Counted from the stretch's first letter, positions 26,897 to 37,629 are shown. The stretch: 64,000 nt of DNA from Desulfofundulus thermobenzoicus (GCF_009428905.1 NZ_WHYR01000002.1:62001-126000); one strand, 5' to 3'. Translations and numbers: made by a program. The notes: generated by a model from the sequence alone, not told the origin.

Positions 26897-27235
26897 ATGG
26901 AAGCCAGAGCAGTGGCCAGGTACATCCGCATCTCTCCCCGCAAGGTGCGCCAGGTGGTGGATCTGATCCGGGGCAAGGATGTTACAGAGGCGCTGGCCAT
27001 TTTGCGGTTCACACCCAAACGGGCCTCCCTTCCCGTGGCCAAGGTGGTAAAATCGGCGGCGGCCAACGCCGAGCATAATTATGAAATGGACCGGGATAAC
27101 CTGTATATTGCGGCGGCCTACGTGGATCAGGGCCCCACTTTAAAGCGCTACCTGCCCCGGGCCATGGGCCGGGCCGATCTGATGCGCCGCAGGACCAGCC
27201 ATATAACCGTTGTGGTTAAAGAAAAAGGAAAGTAA
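26897..27235 (+). CDS. rplV: 50S ribosomal protein L22
   Basis: 112 residues. [20 protein letters not shown] start and the tunnel hairpin [21 protein letters not shown], where macrolide-resistance changes occur in other species. TAAGGAGGT precedes. Confidence 0.98.
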   Translation: MEARAVARYIRISPRKVRQVVDLIRGKDVTEALAILRFTPKRASLPVAKVVKSAAANAEHNYEMDRDNLYIAAAYVDQGPTLKRYLPRAMGRADLMRRRTSHITVVVKEKGK

Positions 27236-27247
27236 AGGAGGGGTAGT

Positions 27248-27910
27248 GTGGGCCAGAAAGTTCACCCCAAGGGACTGCGTATCGGTATTATTAAAGACTG
27301 GGACGCCAAATGGTTTTCCGACAAGAAGAATTTCTCCAGCATGTTGCTGGAGGACGTTAAGCTGCGTAGATATATCAAACAAAAGCTTTATGCCGCCGGT
27401 GTTTCCCGCATTCAGATCGAGCGGGCGGCCAACCGCATCCGCATCAGCATTCACACTGCCAAGCCGGGTATTGTCATCGGCCGGGGCGGCGGGGAAGTGG
27501 AAAACCTGCGCAAAGAGCTGGAGAAGATGTCCGGCAAACAGGTGCACATCAATATTGTGGAGATTAAAGTGCCCGAACTGGACGCCCAGCTGGTGGCCGA
27601 AAGTGTGGCCGCACAGATTGAAAAGCGGGTGGCCTTCCGCCGGGCCATGAAACAGGCCGTTTCCCGGGTGATGAAAATGGGCGGCAAGGGTGTGAAGATT
27701 TCAGCCAGCGGCCGCCTGGCCGGCGCGGAAATTGCCCGCACCGAATGGTACAGCGAGGGCAAAGTGCCCCTGCATACCTTGCGGGCGGACATCGACTACG
27801 GTTTTGCCGAAGCCATGACCACTTACGGCAAAATAGGCATCAAAGTTTGGATTTACAAGGGTGAAGTTTTACCGGAGGTTAATCGTGCTGCCGGTCAAGG
27901 AGGCGAGTAG
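27248..27910 (+). CDS. rpsC: 30S ribosomal protein S3
   Basis: 220 residues from [25 protein letters not shown] start, KH domain with [16 protein letters not shown], and C-terminal domain with [22 protein letters not shown]. Part of the mRNA entry channel. Confidence 0.98.
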   Translation: MGQKVHPKGLRIGIIKDWDAKWFSDKKNFSSMLLEDVKLRRYIKQKLYAAGVSRIQIERAANRIRISIHTAKPGIVIGRGGGEVENLRKELEKMSGKQVHINIVEIKVPELDAQLVAESVAAQIEKRVAFRRAMKQAVSRVMKMGGKGVKISASGRLAGAEIARTEWYSEGKVPLHTLRADIDYGFAEAMTTYGKIGIKVWIYKGEVLPEVNRAAGQGGE

Positions 27911-27915
27911 GGTCC

Positions 27916-28350
27916 ATGCTTATTCCCAAGAGGGTGAAATATCGTAAACAGCACCGGGTCAGAAACTTGAGCGGCCGGGCCAAGGGCGGCACGGAAGTGC
28001 ATTTCGGCGATTACGGCCTCATGGCCCTGGAACCGGCCTGGATTACCAACCGGCAGATTGAGGCCGCCCGTATTGCCATGACCCGTTACATTAAACGGGG
28101 TGGTAAGGTGTGGATCCGTATCTTCCCGGACAGGCCGGTTACCGCCAAACCGGCGGAAACCCGTATGGGCAGCGGCAAGGGTGCGCCGGAATACTGGGTG
28201 GCCGTGGTCAAACCGGGGCGGATTATGTTTGAGCTGGCCGGTATCAGTGAAGAAGTGGCCCGGGAAGCTATGCGCCTGGCGTCTCACAAGTTGCCCATCA
28301 AAACGAAGTTTGTGAAACGTGGGGAAGTGGGTGAGGCTAATGAAGGCTAA
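27916..28350 (+). CDS. rplP: 50S ribosomal protein L16
   Basis: 144 residues, starting [14 protein letters not shown] five bases after rpsC. Contains [19 protein letters not shown]. Contacts tRNA in the A site and is a late assembly protein. Confidence 0.98.
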   Translation: MLIPKRVKYRKQHRVRNLSGRAKGGTEVHFGDYGLMALEPAWITNRQIEAARIAMTRYIKRGGKVWIRIFPDRPVTAKPAETRMGSGKGAPEYWVAVVKPGRIMFELAGISEEVAREAMRLASHKLPIKTKFVKRGEVGEANEG

Positions 28351-28543
28351 AGATCTGCGGGAGATGACCGACGAGGAGCTGTCCAAAAAGCTGATCGATA
28401 CCAAGGATGAGCTTTTCAAGCTCCGGTTTCAACTGGCCACCAACCAGCTGGATAACCCCATGAAGATCAAAGAAGTGCGCCGGAATATCGCCCGCCTTAA
28501 GACCATCATCCGGGAGCGGGAACTGGGTATTCACCGGGCATGA
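28340..28543 (+). CDS. rpmC: 50S ribosomal protein L29
   Basis: 67 residues from the ATG at 28340, overlapping the rplP end by 11 bases and preceded by [25 protein letters not shown] start and [10 protein letters not shown] end are typical. An upstream GTG in frame (28319) lies within rplP and is not needed. Confidence 0.96.
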   Translation: MKAKDLREMTDEELSKKLIDTKDELFKLRFQLATNQLDNPMKIKEVRRNIARLKTIIRERELGIHRA

Positions 28544-28570
28544 ATGTGGATGAGCAAAGGGGGGTAAAAG

Positions 28571-28834
28571 GTGGAAGAGCGTAAGCAGCGCAAGGTTCGT
28601 ACGGGTCGTGTGGTAAGCGACAAAATGGACAAAACGGTGGTGGTGGCGGTGGAAACACTGGAAAGGCATCCCCTTTACCAGCGTACCGTCCGCAAAACCA
28701 GGAAATTTAAAGCCCATGACGAAGAAAACTCCTGCCGCATCGGCGATAAGGTACGTATAATGGAAACCAGGCCCCTGTCCAGGGAAAAGCGGTGGCGGGT
28801 AGTGGAGATCCTGGAACGGGCCGAACAAATTTAA
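28571..28834 (+). CDS. rpsQ: 30S ribosomal protein S17
   Basis: 87 residues from [22 protein letters not shown] start and [16 protein letters not shown] near the end. OB-fold primary 16S rRNA binder. Confidence 0.98.
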   Translation: MEERKQRKVRTGRVVSDKMDKTVVVAVETLERHPLYQRTVRKTRKFKAHDEENSCRIGDKVRIMETRPLSREKRWRVVEILERAEQI

Positions 28835-28870
28835 CTTCCGACCGGGTTTGGGGAAGGGAGGTAGCAAGCG

Positions 28871-29239
28871 TTGATCCAGGTGCAGTCCATACTCCAGGTG
28901 GCCGATAATACCGGTGCCCGGCGGTTGATGTGCATCCGTGTGCTGGGCGGCAGCTTCCGCCGTTATGCCAGCCTGGGCGATGAAATTATTTGTTCCGTGA
29001 AAGAAGCCACGCCCGGCGGCGTGGTTAAGAAGGGTGATGTGGTGCGGGCGGTGGTGGTGCGCACCAATAAGGAGGTGCGCCGTCCCGACGGCTCCTACAT
29101 CAAGTTCGATGAAAATGCAGCCGTGATTATAAAAGATGATAAAAGTCCCCGGGGTACCCGTATTTTCGGACCGGTGGCCCGGGAGTTGCGGGACCGGGAT
29201 TTTATGAAGATCATCTCCCTGGCTCCGGAGGTAATATAG
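28871..29239 (+). CDS. rplN: 50S ribosomal protein L14
   Basis: 122 residues from TTG behind [28 protein letters not shown] start; [15 protein letters not shown] near the end. At the subunit interface. Confidence 0.98.
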   Translation: MIQVQSILQVADNTGARRLMCIRVLGGSFRRYASLGDEIICSVKEATPGGVVKKGDVVRAVVVRTNKEVRRPDGSYIKFDENAAVIIKDDKSPRGTRIFGPVARELRDRDFMKIISLAPEVI

Positions 29240-29264
29240 CCGGGGGAACTGGAGGTAGCAAAAG

Positions 29265-29585
29265 ATGCCCAAACTACACGTGCGTAAGGGCGATACGGTG
29301 CTGGTGATCACCGGCAAGGACGCCGGGAAGAGGGGGAAAATCCTGTCCTGCCTGCCGGAAAAGGGCCGGGTGATTGTGGAAGGCGTGAACAAAGTCAAGC
29401 GTCATACCAGACCCACCCAGCGCAATCCCCGGGGAGGTATTATGGAAAAGGAGGCCCCCATTCACGCTTCCAATGTGATGCTGTTCTGCTCCAAATGCAA
29501 CAGCCCCACCCGCGTGGCCAAAAAGTTTTTGGACGACGGGCGCAAGGTGCGGGTCTGCCGGAAATGCGGGGAAGAGCTGGGCTAG
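29265..29585 (+). CDS. rplX: 50S ribosomal protein L24 with a four-cysteine tail
   Basis: 106 residues. KOW motif in the N-terminal part (VRKGDTVLVITGKDAGKRGK). The C-terminal third has two CxxC pairs (CSKC and CRKC about 23 residues apart), a zinc-ribbon pattern that the E. coli protein lacks. L24 starts 50S assembly. Confidence 0.97.
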   Translation: MPKLHVRKGDTVLVITGKDAGKRGKILSCLPEKGRVIVEGVNKVKRHTRPTQRNPRGGIMEKEAPIHASNVMLFCSKCNSPTRVAKKFLDDGRKVRVCRKCGEELG

Positions 29586-29603
29586 AGAAAAGGGGTGAGA
29601 AGG

Positions 29604-30146
29604 ATGCCGCGACTGAAGGATAAATATAAAGACGAAGTGGTCCGGGCCATGATGAGTAAATTCGGCTATAAAAACATCATGCAGGTACCCAAACTGGAAA
29701 AAGTGGTTATCAATATGGGCGTGGGGGAGGCCATTCACAACAGCAAGGCCATGGATGCCGCTGTGAACGACCTGGCCACCATCACCGGCCAGCGCCCGGT
29801 GGTTACCCGGGCCAAGAAGTCCATCGCCGCCTTCAAGGTGCGCCAGGGCATGACCGTGGGCTGCAAGGTTACCTTGAGGGGTGACCGCATGTACGAATTT
29901 GTGGATAAACTCTTTAACGTGGCCCTGCCCCGGGTACGCGACTTCCGGGGGGTCTCACCCAAGGCCTTCGACGGCCGGGGCAATTACAGCCTGGGTATCC
30001 GGGAACAGCTGATCTTTCCGGAAATCGAGTACGATAAGGTCGACAAGGTGCGGGGAATGGACGTCATCTTCGTCACCACGGCCAAAACCGATGAAGAGGC
30101 CCGGGAATTGCTGCGCCTTCTGGGCATGCCCTTCCGGGCGGCGTAG
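29604..30146 (+). CDS. rplE: 50S ribosomal protein L5
   Basis: 180 residues from the ATG at 29604, five bases after AGGGGTGA; a GTG three codons upstream lies within that site. [15 protein letters not shown] start and [21 protein letters not shown]. Binds 5S rRNA. Confidence 0.97.
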   Translation: MPRLKDKYKDEVVRAMMSKFGYKNIMQVPKLEKVVINMGVGEAIHNSKAMDAAVNDLATITGQRPVVTRAKKSIAAFKVRQGMTVGCKVTLRGDRMYEFVDKLFNVALPRVRDFRGVSPKAFDGRGNYSLGIREQLIFPEIEYDKVDKVRGMDVIFVTTAKTDEEARELLRLLGMPFRAA

Positions 30147-30177
30147 GTAAAACGGGCGGCGTAAAGGGGGGAAAGTG

Positions 30178-30363
30178 GTGGCCAAAAAGTCCATGATCAA
30201 CAAGGCGATGCGCGAACCCAAGTTCAAAGTGCGCAAGTATAACCGGTGCAAGCTGTGCGGGCGGCCCCATGCCTATATGCGCAAGTTCGGCATCTGCCGC
30301 ATCTGTTTCCGGGAACTCTCCTACCGCGGTGAAATTCCCGGAGTCCGCAAGGCCAGCTGGTAG
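30178..30363 (+). CDS. rpsN: 30S ribosomal protein S14, zinc-binding form
   Basis: 61 residues from the second of two GTG codons (30178), which gives the standard length and spacing to GGGGGG. Cysteines C24, C27, C40 and C43 form the zinc site of the short (Z) S14 type. Confidence 0.96.
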   Translation: MAKKSMINKAMREPKFKVRKYNRCKLCGRPHAYMRKFGICRICFRELSYRGEIPGVRKASW

Positions 30364-30382
30364 AGAGGAGGTAGCAGCACCG

Positions 30383-30781
30383 ATGGTGATGACCGATCCC
30401 ATCGCCGATTTCTTAACCCGTATTCGCAATGCCAATACGGTTTATCATGAGAAGGTGGAAGTCCCTGCTTCCCGGATGAAAAAGGCCATTGCCGCCATCT
30501 TGAAGGAAGAGGGCTTGATCAAGGATTACGAAGTGGTGGAAGACGGCAAACAGGGCGTCATTCGCCTTTATCTAAAATACGGCCCGGAAAAGCAAAGGGT
30601 AATTACCGGTTTAAAGCGAATCAGCCGTCCGGGGTTGAGGGTGTATGCCCGCAAGGATTCCGTTCCCCGGGTGCTGGGCGGGCTGGGTATCGCCATATTA
30701 TCCACTTCCCGGGGCATCATGACCGATAAACAGGCCCGTAAGCTGGGTGTCGGCGGCGAGGTAATTTGTTACGTGTGGTAA
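30383..30781 (+). CDS. rpsH: 30S ribosomal protein S8
   Basis: 132 residues from ATG 30383, ten bases after GAGGAGGT; ATG 30389 is also possible. [14 protein letters not shown] start and [26 protein letters not shown] end. In E. coli it represses the spc operon. Confidence 0.97.
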   Translation: MVMTDPIADFLTRIRNANTVYHEKVEVPASRMKKAIAAILKEEGLIKDYEVVEDGKQGVIRLYLKYGPEKQRVITGLKRISRPGLRVYARKDSVPRVLGGLGIAILSTSRGIMTDKQARKLGVGGEVICYVW

Positions 30782-30794
30782 GGAGGTCTGGCTT

Positions 30795-31343
30795 ATGTCC
30801 AGAATTGGCAAGCAACCCATCAACCTGCCCCAGGGGGTGGAAGTGCACATAGAAGGCAACACCGTGCGCGTAAAAGGACCCAAAGGGCAGCTGGAAAGGG
30901 AGTTCCATCGTGATATGCGCATCCGCATGGAAGATAATCGCCTGGTGGTGGAACGTCCCTCCGACGACAAACAGCACCGGTCCCTGCACGGTTTGACCCG
31001 CACCCTTTTGCATAACATGGTGGTGGGGGTGACCAGCGGTTTTGAGAAAAATCTGGAACTGGTCGGTGTGGGTTACCGGGCCACCAAACAGGGCAACAAG
31101 CTGGTGCTGTCGGTGGGCTATTCCCACCCGGTGGAGATTGTTCCCCCCGACGGCCTGGAAATAGAAGTGCCCGCGCCCACCAAAATTGTGGTCAGGGGTA
31201 TGGATAAGGAACGGGTAGGTGCCCTGGCGGCCAATATCCGCTCCGTACGCGAACCGGAACCTTACAAGGGCAAGGGTATTAAGTACGAAGGGGAACAGAT
31301 CCGGCGCAAAGCAGGCAAGGCCGGCGGCAAGGGCAAGAAGTAG
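30795..31343 (+). CDS. rplF: 50S ribosomal protein L6
   Basis: 182 residues, [16 protein letters not shown] start and [22 protein letters not shown] end. TAAGGAGGT precedes by eight bases. Confidence 0.98.
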   Translation: MSRIGKQPINLPQGVEVHIEGNTVRVKGPKGQLEREFHRDMRIRMEDNRLVVERPSDDKQHRSLHGLTRTLLHNMVVGVTSGFEKNLELVGVGYRATKQGNKLVLSVGYSHPVEIVPPDGLEIEVPAPTKIVVRGMDKERVGALAANIRSVREPEPYKGKGIKYEGEQIRRKAGKAGGKGKK

Positions 31344-31360
31344 GGAGGTAGAGTAGAAAA

Positions 31361-31729
31361 TTGATTAAGAAACCGGATCGCAAGGTGTTAAGGGCCAAAC
31401 GGCACAGGAGGGTGCGTAAAAAAATTGCCGGTACCGCCCAGCGTCCCAGACTCAATGTTTTTCGCAGTTTGAACCACATTTACGCCCAGATCATTGACGA
31501 TGAACAGGGAACAACCCTGATCAGCGCTTCTTCCCTGTCACCCGAGTTAAGGGGGCAGCTCTCCCGGGGCGGCAATAAGGAGGCGGCGGAGGCCGTTGGT
31601 CGTCTGGTGGCCCAAAAGGCGCTGGAAAAGGGTATCCGCCAGGTGGTTTTTGACCGGGCCGGTTACCTGTATCACGGACGGGTAAAGGCCCTGGCCGAAG
31701 CGGCCCGGGAAGCCGGTCTGGAATTTTAA
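31361..31729 (+). CDS. rplR: 50S ribosomal protein L18
   Basis: 122 residues from TTG behind [30 protein letters not shown] and [26 protein letters not shown] fit. 5S rRNA binder together with L5. Confidence 0.97.
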   Translation: MIKKPDRKVLRAKRHRRVRKKIAGTAQRPRLNVFRSLNHIYAQIIDDEQGTTLISASSLSPELRGQLSRGGNKEAAEAVGRLVAQKALEKGIRQVVFDRAGYLYHGRVKALAEAAREAGLEF

Positions 31730-31747
31730 CCGGAAGGAGGGGAACAG

Positions 31748-32248
31748 GTGTCAAAAGTGGATGCCAATAAACAGGAACTGGCGGAGAAAGTAGTGCATAT
31801 CAACCGGGTGGCCAAGGTGGTTAAAGGCGGACGCCGTTTCAGTTTTTCAGCCCTGGTGGTGGTCGGCGACGGTAACGGGCAGGTTGGTGCCGGTTTGGGT
31901 AAGGCCGGTGAAGTGCCCGAGGCCATCCGCAAGGGTATTGAGGATGCCAAGAAAAATATGATCCAGGTGCCCCTGTCCGGTACCACCATTCCCCACGAGG
32001 TGATTGGTGAATTTGGTGCCGGCAAGGTGCTGTTAAAGCCGGCGGCGCCCGGTACCGGGGTAATTGCCGGTGGCCCCGTGCGGGCCATTCTGGAACTGGC
32101 CGGTGTGCGGGATATCCTGACCAAATCCCTGGGTTCCAACAATGCCAATAACATGGTTCACGCCACCATGGCTGCCTTGAAGAGCTTAAAGACCCCGGCG
32201 GAAGTGGCCAGGCTGCGGGGCAAACCGGTGGAAGAACTGTTTGCTTAA
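31748..32248 (+). CDS. rpsE: 30S ribosomal protein S5
   Basis: 166 residues from GTG behind [30 protein letters not shown] and [24 protein letters not shown] are the family marks. Acts in decoding accuracy. Confidence 0.98.
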   Translation: MSKVDANKQELAEKVVHINRVAKVVKGGRRFSFSALVVVGDGNGQVGAGLGKAGEVPEAIRKGIEDAKKNMIQVPLSGTTIPHEVIGEFGAGKVLLKPAAPGTGVIAGGPVRAILELAGVRDILTKSLGSNNANNMVHATMAALKSLKTPAEVARLRGKPVEELFA

Positions 32249-32277
32249 AAGCAATGAGTATACGAGGGGTGTGATCT

Positions 32278-32457
32278 GTGGCCAAGTTAAAGATTACCCT
32301 GGTGCGCAGCCTCATCGGTCGCCCGGAAGACCAGCGGGTCACCGTGCGTACCCTGGGCCTGCGCAAGGTGCACGGTTCGGTGATTCAGGAAGACACTCCC
32401 CAGATCCGGGGCATGATCAACAAGATATCTCACCTGGTGAAGGTGGAACAGGTTTAG
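32278..32457 (+). CDS. rpmD: 50S ribosomal protein L30
   Basis: 59 residues from GTG 32278 behind GAGGGGTG, 29 bases after rps[20 protein letters not shown] start, [11 protein letters not shown] in the middle and [11 protein letters not shown] at the end are diagnostic. Confidence 0.96.
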   Translation: MAKLKITLVRSLIGRPEDQRVTVRTLGLRKVHGSVIQEDTPQIRGMINKISHLVKVEQV

Positions 32458-32651
32458 GCTGTGGGACGTCTGTCGTCGGACGTCAGAAAAACAGGGATTT
32501 TATCCCGGGGCAAGTCCCCCTCTTAAAAATACTGGTTACTGACGAAACTACTGCCCTGGAAATAAAGAATCTCTATCAGGGACCGTAATCGGAGACCGTA
32601 TTCTGATTCTGACGACTGACGACTGACGACTATTCGGGAGGTGTAAATGCA
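32458..32651. repeat. GTCGTC-type inverted repeat between rpmD and rplO
   Basis: GACGTCTGTCGTCGGACGTCAG on the left (32464-32485, variants of the unit) faces three units of TGACGAC on the right (32608-32630). The right block ends seven bases before the rplO SD GGGAGGTG. No coding sequence is seen in between. Confidence 0.6.
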
Positions 32652-33095
32652 GTGCAGCTGCACGACCTGCGTCCCAACAGGGGGGCGCGGACAAAACCCA
32701 CCCGTAAGGGGCAGGGCATTGGCTCCGGGTTGGGCAAAACCGCCGGCCGGGGGCACAAGGGGCAAAAAGCCCGTTCCGGCGGCGGAGTGCGACCCGGTTT
32801 CGAAGGCGGGCAAATGCCCCTGCAGCGGCGCATGCCCAAGCGGGGTTTTACCAACGCCCCCTTCAAGAAGCAAATAATAGCCGTAAATCTGGAACAGTTA
32901 AACCGTTTTGAAAACGGAGCCGTGGTAACGCCGGAAACTTTGCTGGAATCGGGGGTTATCAAAAAAATTGGCGACGGGGTAAAAATTCTCGGCGACGGGC
33001 AACTGGAAAGGGCTTTAACTGTCCGGGCCCATGCTTTCAGCAGATCGGCAGCCGAAAAAATCGCCGCTGCCGGCGGTAAAGCCGAGGTGATTTAG
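32652..33095 (+). CDS. rplO: 50S ribosomal protein L15
   Basis: 147 residues from GTG behind [27 protein letters not shown] start and the [14 protein letters not shown] segment. Its stop abuts the secY start. Confidence 0.97.
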   Translation: MQLHDLRPNRGARTKPTRKGQGIGSGLGKTAGRGHKGQKARSGGGVRPGFEGGQMPLQRRMPKRGFTNAPFKKQIIAVNLEQLNRFENGAVVTPETLLESGVIKKIGDGVKILGDGQLERALTVRAHAFSRSAAEKIAAAGGKAEVI

Positions 33096-34361
33096 GTGCT
33101 CAACAGCCTGCGGAGCGCCATTAAAATCGACGAACTGCGCAATAAACTGCTTTTTACCCTGGCCATGCTCTTTGTCTTTCGCATTGGCGCTCACATTCCC
33201 GTGCCGGGGGTAAACACCAGGGTTTTTGCCGAACTGGTGAACAGCGGCGCCCTTTTCGGGTTTTTTGACGTCATTTCCGGCGGGGCCTTTAAAAACTTTT
33301 CCGTTTTTGCCATGAGCATCACTCCCTATATCAACGCTTCCATCATCATGCAGCTTTTAACGGTGGTCATTCCCCACCTGGAAAAGCTGGCCAAGGAAGG
33401 GGACGAGGGGCGCAGGAAAATAACCCAGTATACCCGTTACCTCACCGTGGTGCTGGCCTTTATCCAGGCCATCGGGGTGAGTGTGGCCCTGCGCCACCAG
33501 AACGTGCTCATCGTTCCCACGGTGTGGAATTATATTCTGGTAGCCCTCACCCTGACTGCCGGCACCGCCTTCCTGATGTGGATTGGTGAGCAGATTACCG
33601 AAAAAGGGATTGGCAACGGCATTTCCCTGTTGATCTTCGCCGGTATCGTTTCCCGGGTGCCGGCCGGTGCGGTGCGGGTGACGGAATACCTGCAGGCCGG
33701 GACCATCAATTTCCTGAGCCTGCTCCTGCTGCTGGTGATCGGCGGGGTGGTCATAGCGGCCATTGTAGCCGTGCAGGAGGGACAGCGGCGCATTCCGGTG
33801 CAGTATGCCAAGCGTGTGGTGGGGCGCCGGGTGTACGGCGGGCAAACCACCCATCTGCCCTTAAGGGTCAACCAGGCCGGCGTTATACCGGTGATCTTTG
33901 CTTCGTCCATAATGATCTTCCCGGAACAGGTGGCCAGCTGGTTCAGCAACACCTGGTTTGGCAGCTGGTATATGTCCTGGTTTCACTGGGGTTCGGCCGC
34001 CCACACCATTATTTATGCCCTCCTGGTAATCGGCTTTACCTATTTTTACACGGCGGTGATCATGAATCCGGTGGATATTGCCGACAATATCAAAAAGTAT
34101 GGCGGGTTTATTCCGGGGATCCGTCCCGGACGGCCCACGGCGGAGTATATCAGCCGGGTGATGAGCCGCGTGACCCTGGCGGGGGCCATTTTCCTGGCCC
34201 TGATTGCCATACTGCCCAACTTCGTTCTATTGGCCACCCGTATCCCGAACATCTACTTTGGGGGTACGGCCCTGCTCATTGTGGTGGGGGTGGCCCTGGA
34301 CACCATGAAACAGGTGGAGTCCCATCTGCTGATGCGCAGCTATCAGGGGTTTATCAAGTAG
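33096..34361 (+). CDS. secY: preprotein translocase subunit SecY
   Basis: 421 residues, ten predicted membrane helices. LLFTLAMLFVFRIGAHIPVPGVN start, plug-region GGAFKNFSVFAMSITPYINASI, cytoplasmic loop RRIPVQYAKRVVGRR. Forms the export channel with SecE (7699-8028). GTG start follows the rplO stop directly, so the two are translationally coupled. Confidence 0.98.
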   Translation: MLNSLRSAIKIDELRNKLLFTLAMLFVFRIGAHIPVPGVNTRVFAELVNSGALFGFFDVISGGAFKNFSVFAMSITPYINASIIMQLLTVVIPHLEKLAKEGDEGRRKITQYTRYLTVVLAFIQAIGVSVALRHQNVLIVPTVWNYILVALTLTAGTAFLMWIGEQITEKGIGNGISLLIFAGIVSRVPAGAVRVTEYLQAGTINFLSLLLLLVIGGVVIAAIVAVQEGQRRIPVQYAKRVVGRRVYGGQTTHLPLRVNQAGVIPVIFASSIMIFPEQVASWFSNTWFGSWYMSWFHWGSAAHTIIYALLVIGFTYFYTAVIMNPVDIADNIKKYGGFIPGIRPGRPTAEYISRVMSRVTLAGAIFLALIAILPNFVLLATRIPNIYFGGTALLIVVGVALDTMKQVESHLLMRSYQGFIK

Positions 34362-34376
34362 GATGGAGATGACCCT

Positions 34377-35123
34377 ATGATTACGGTTAAATCCCAGAGG
34401 GAGCTGCGTTACATGCGTGACGCCGGGCAAATCGTGGCAGGCGTCCTGGATGAACTGGCCAGGGCCATTAAGCCGGGAGTGACCACCGGGGAACTGGACC
34501 GGCTGGCGGAGGATTTCATCCTGGCCCGGGGAGCCAGGCCGGCATTCAAGGGCCTGTACGGTTTTCCGGCCTCCATCTGCACTTCGGTTAATGAACAGGT
34601 GGTGCACGGCATCCCCGGTTTAAGAAAACTGGAAAGTGGAGATATTATCAGTATTGACGTTGGCGCGGAAATAAATGGATATTACGGGGACGGTGCCTAT
34701 ACCTTCCCGGTGGGGGAGATTTCCGAGGATGCCAGGCGGTTGCTCACCATTACGGAGCAATCCCTTTATGAGGGCATTAATTGGGCCCGGGAGGGCAGGC
34801 GCCTGTCCGACATATCCCATGCCGTACAGGCTTACGTGGAGAAGCACGGCTATTCGGTGGTGCGGGACTATGTGGGCCACGGCATCGGCAGGCAAATGCA
34901 TGAAGAACCACAGGTACCCAACTTCGGCAAGCCCGGGCGGGGTCCCAGGCTTAAGGCGGGAATGACATTAGCGATTGAACCGATGGTAAACATGGGCACC
35001 CACGAAGTGCGTACCCTTGCCGACAAATGGACGGTTGTAACCAGGGATGCCCGGCTGTCGGCCCACTTTGAACACACCGTGGCCATTACCGGCGATGAAC
35101 CGGAGATCCTTACCCGGTTGTAA
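34377..35123 (+). CDS. map: type I methionine aminopeptidase
   Basis: 248 residues, the size of the short type I enzyme. Metal ligands fit the family: SIDVGAEINGYYGDGAYTF (Asp pair), GHGIGRQMHEEPQVPNFG (His), IEPMVNMG (Glu), and the last Glu/His near FEHTVAIT. It removes the first methionine from new proteins. It follows secY directly; adk, usual at this place in related genomes, is missing. Confidence 0.97.
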   Translation: MITVKSQRELRYMRDAGQIVAGVLDELARAIKPGVTTGELDRLAEDFILARGARPAFKGLYGFPASICTSVNEQVVHGIPGLRKLESGDIISIDVGAEINGYYGDGAYTFPVGEISEDARRLLTITEQSLYEGINWAREGRRLSDISHAVQAYVEKHGYSVVRDYVGHGIGRQMHEEPQVPNFGKPGRGPRLKAGMTLAIEPMVNMGTHEVRTLADKWTVVTRDARLSAHFEHTVAITGDEPEILTRL

Positions 35124-35138
35124 CTGGAGGTGATCCCG

Positions 35139-35501
35139 GTGCAAAACCAGTTTACCCCCGGCCGGCTGGTCAGTTCTACGGCCGGCCGGGACAGCGGCAA
35201 GTTTTACCTGATCCTGGACCAGGTGGGTGAAAACCGGGTGCGGGTGGTCAATGGTGCGGAACGACCGGTGAGTGGACCGAAACTGAAAAACACCAGGCAC
35301 TTGAGGGTTTATCCTTTAGTTGCGGAGGATATCGCGGAAAAGGTACGTTCTGGACGGCGGGTTACCGACCTGGATGTGCGCAATGCCCTGCAAGAATTGC
35401 TTACCAGCGGTTCCTACCTGCGGAATGATGCAAAGAACGCCCGTATGGAGCAAAATGGCGCTGGCAGCATCCTTTCCGGAAATTTAAAGCAAGGAGGTTG
35501 A
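35139..35501 (+). CDS. KOW-domain RNA-binding protein (L14e-like)
   Basis: 120 residues from GTG 35139, six bases after GGAGGTG. The N-terminal ~70 residues ([46 protein letters not shown]) are a KOW/SH3-like fold resembling archaeal-eukaryal ribosomal L14e. Such proteins sit between map and infA in many Firmicutes; their role is not established. The C-terminal ~45 residues are polar with no motif I know. It lies 15 bases after map. Confidence 0.85.
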   Translation: MQNQFTPGRLVSSTAGRDSGKFYLILDQVGENRVRVVNGAERPVSGPKLKNTRHLRVYPLVAEDIAEKVRSGRRVTDLDVRNALQELLTSGSYLRNDAKNARMEQNGAGSILSGNLKQGG

Positions 35502-35512
35502 CCTGGGGACTA

Positions 35513-35731
35513 ATGTCAAAGCAAGATGTCATAGAAGTTGAGGGTACTGTGGTGGAACCCCTTCCCAACGCCATGTTCCGGGTGGAACTGGCCAATGGTC
35601 ACCGGGTGCTGGCCCATGTGTCGGGCAAGATCCGCATGAATTTCATTCGCATTCTGGCCGGTGACCGGGTAATGGTGGAGCTGTCCCCCTATGATTTAAC
35701 CCGGGGCCGTATCGTTTACCGGTATAAGTAA
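35513..35731 (+). CDS. infA: translation initiation factor IF-1
   Basis: 72 residues from the ATG at 35513, the standard length. [25 protein letters not shown] and [30 protein letters not shown] are the OB-fold marks. A TTG at 35498 lies closer to AAGGAGG but would add five residues not found in relatives. Confidence 0.97.
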   Translation: MSKQDVIEVEGTVVEPLPNAMFRVELANGHRVLAHVSGKIRMNFIRILAGDRVMVELSPYDLTRGRIVYRYK

Positions 35732-35802
35732 CTGCGGCTTTCTTTAAAGGAGTTCCCCGCGGGAACGCCGGTACCCTCCACAAACAAACTGGTTAAGGCA
35801 AC

Positions 35803-35926
35803 TTTTTAATCCAGCCGGCACTGGCTGACCCTGGTTCTTACTTGAGCCAGTTTATACAGGAGTAAAATATGCACTCCGGAGTCACCTTATAACTTGTACC
35901 GGTGAGTGCTCAGCAACTTAAATCCA
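35803..35926. repeat. dispersed palindromic element, copy R2
   Basis: Left arm TTAATCCAGCCGGCACTGG faces right arm GTGAGTGCTCAGCAACTTAA with mismatches. Inside, ACTCCGGAGTCACCTTATAACTTGTACCGGTGAGTGC resembles the reverse of the left half of copy R3 (61641-61680); shared blocks are ACTCCGGA, ACCTT, TTGTACC and GTGAGTGC. It sits between infA and rpmJ. Confidence 0.6.
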
Positions 35927-35940
35927 ATGCCAGTAGCTGA

Positions 35941-36087
<147 letters not shown>

Positions 36088-36205
36088 CGTTAAAACGGGT
36101 GGGAGCGGGTTGGGTTGAATTAGAAACGGGCTTGTTCCAGTTTCAACTTAATCTCACTTTCAACCTCTCATCTCCCGCATTCCAACAGGAGGTGTATTTA
36201 CACGC

Positions 36206-36577
36206 ATGGCACGTATTGCAGGGGTTGACCTGCCCAGGGATAAACGGGTGGAGGTAGCCCTGACCTATATTTATGGTATCGGCCGGCCCACTTCCCAGAA
36301 GATCCTGGCCCAAACGGGGGTAAACCCCGATACCCGGGTGCGCAACCTCACGGAAGATGAAGTCAACCGTTTAAGGGACGTTATTGAAAAGAACTACCGG
36401 GTGGAGGGCGACCTGCGCCGGGAAGTGGCCCTGAATATTAAACGGTTGATTGAAATTGGCTGTTACCGGGGTTTGCGCCACCGCCGCGGTTTACCGGTGC
36501 GGGGCCAGCGCACCAAAACCAATGCCCGGACGCGGAAGGGCCCGCGGAAAACTGTGGGCGTACGGCGTAAGAAGTAA
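36206..36577 (+). CDS. rpsM: 30S ribosomal protein S13
   Basis: 123 residues. [25 protein letters not shown] start and [25 protein letters not shown] end. Opens the alpha operon. The leader (36140-36190) holds the complement of the purine-rich repeat directly before CAGGAGGTG. Confidence 0.98.
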   Translation: MARIAGVDLPRDKRVEVALTYIYGIGRPTSQKILAQTGVNPDTRVRNLTEDEVNRLRDVIEKNYRVEGDLRREVALNIKRLIEIGCYRGLRHRRGLPVRGQRTKTNARTRKGPRKTVGVRRKK

Positions 36578-36594
36578 AGGGGGAGTAGACAAAA

Positions 36595-36984
36595 ATGGCC
36601 AGAAGACCAGCGCGGACCAAGAGGCGGGAACGTAAAAACGTGGAACACGGAGTGGCTCATATCCGGTCCACCTTTAACAATACCATTGTGACCATCAGCG
36701 ACAGCAAGGGCAATGCCATTTCCTGGGCCAGTGCCGGGACGGTGGGTTTTAAGGGCTCCCGGAAGAGCACGCCCTTTGCCGCCCAGATGGCGGCCGAGTC
36801 GGCGGCCAGGGAGGCCATGGAACATGGTATGAAAACAGTAGAAGTGATGGTCAAGGGTCCCGGCGCCGGCCGGGAGGCCGCCATCCGTTCCCTGCAGGCG
36901 GCGGGACTGGAAGTGAGCCTGATTAAAGATGTGACGCCCATTCCACACAACGGTTGCCGGCCGCCCAAACGCCGGAGAGTTTAA
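36595..36984 (+). CDS. rpsK: 30S ribosomal protein S11
   Basis: 129 residues. [23 protein letters not shown] and [18 protein letters not shown] are diagnostic. Forms the platform that holds mRNA at the exit. Confidence 0.98.
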   Translation: MARRPARTKRRERKNVEHGVAHIRSTFNNTIVTISDSKGNAISWASAGTVGFKGSRKSTPFAAQMAAESAAREAMEHGMKTVEVMVKGPGAGREAAIRSLQAAGLEVSLIKDVTPIPHNGCRPPKRRRV

Positions 36985-37002
36985 GGAGGTATGAGAAAAT
37001 AG

Positions 37003-37629
37003 ATGGCCAGATATACAGGTCCTGTTTGCCGGTTGTGTCGTCGCGAAGGGGTCAAACTGTATTTAAAGGGAGATCGCTGTTATACCGGTAAATGCGCCAT
37101 TGACCGCCGCTCCTATGCGCCGGGGGCCCACGGGCAGGCCCGCAAAAAGGTCAGTGAATACGGCCTGCAGCTGCGGGAAAAGCAAAAGGCCCGGCGTATT
37201 TACGGTATACTGGAAACCCAGTTTCGCAATTACTTTGAACGGGCGGAGCGCCAGGGGGGTGTAACGGGTGAAAACCTGCTGCGCCTTCTGGAGCGGCGCC
37301 TGGATAATGTGGTCTACCGCCTGGGGCTGGCCACGTCCCGGGTGGAAGCCAGGCATCTGGTGCGGCACGGCCATTTTACCGTGAACGGCCGCAAGGTGAA
37401 CATCCCTTCTTACCTGTTGCGTCCGGGCGATGAGATTGCCGTGCGGGAAAGGAGCAAAGAATCGCCGCGGATAAAGGAACTGATGGAGCGGGCAGCCGAT
37501 AAGACGCCCCCGGCCTGGCTGGAATACAATGCAGCAAATGCTTCCGGCCGTGTGGTGGCCCTTCCAACCCGGGATCAGATTGATGCGCCCGTGCAGGAAC
37601 ACCTGATTGTGGAGCTGTATTCCAGATAA
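37003..37629 (+). CDS. rpsD: 30S ribosomal protein S4
   Basis: 208 residues. Cysteines C9, C12, C26 and C31 form the zinc knuckle of the C+ type. S4 RNA-binding domain with [39 protein letters not shown] lies 12 bases before the ATG, a long but usable spacing. Confidence 0.98.
   Translation: MARYTGPVCRLCRREGVKLYLKGDRCYTGKCAIDRRSYAPGAHGQARKKVSEYGLQLREKQKARRIYGILETQFRNYFERAERQGGVTGENLLRLLERRLDNVVYRLGLATSRVEARHLVRHGHFTVNGRKVNIPSYLLRPGDEIAVRERSKESPRIKELMERAADKTPPAWLEYNAANASGRVVALPTRDQIDAPVQEHLIVELYSR

Noticed and set aside
32464-32630. Possible CRISPR-like array from GTCGTC/GACGAC repeats
   Set aside because: Units are ~7 bases, not evenly spaced, and there are no unique spacers or cas genes.
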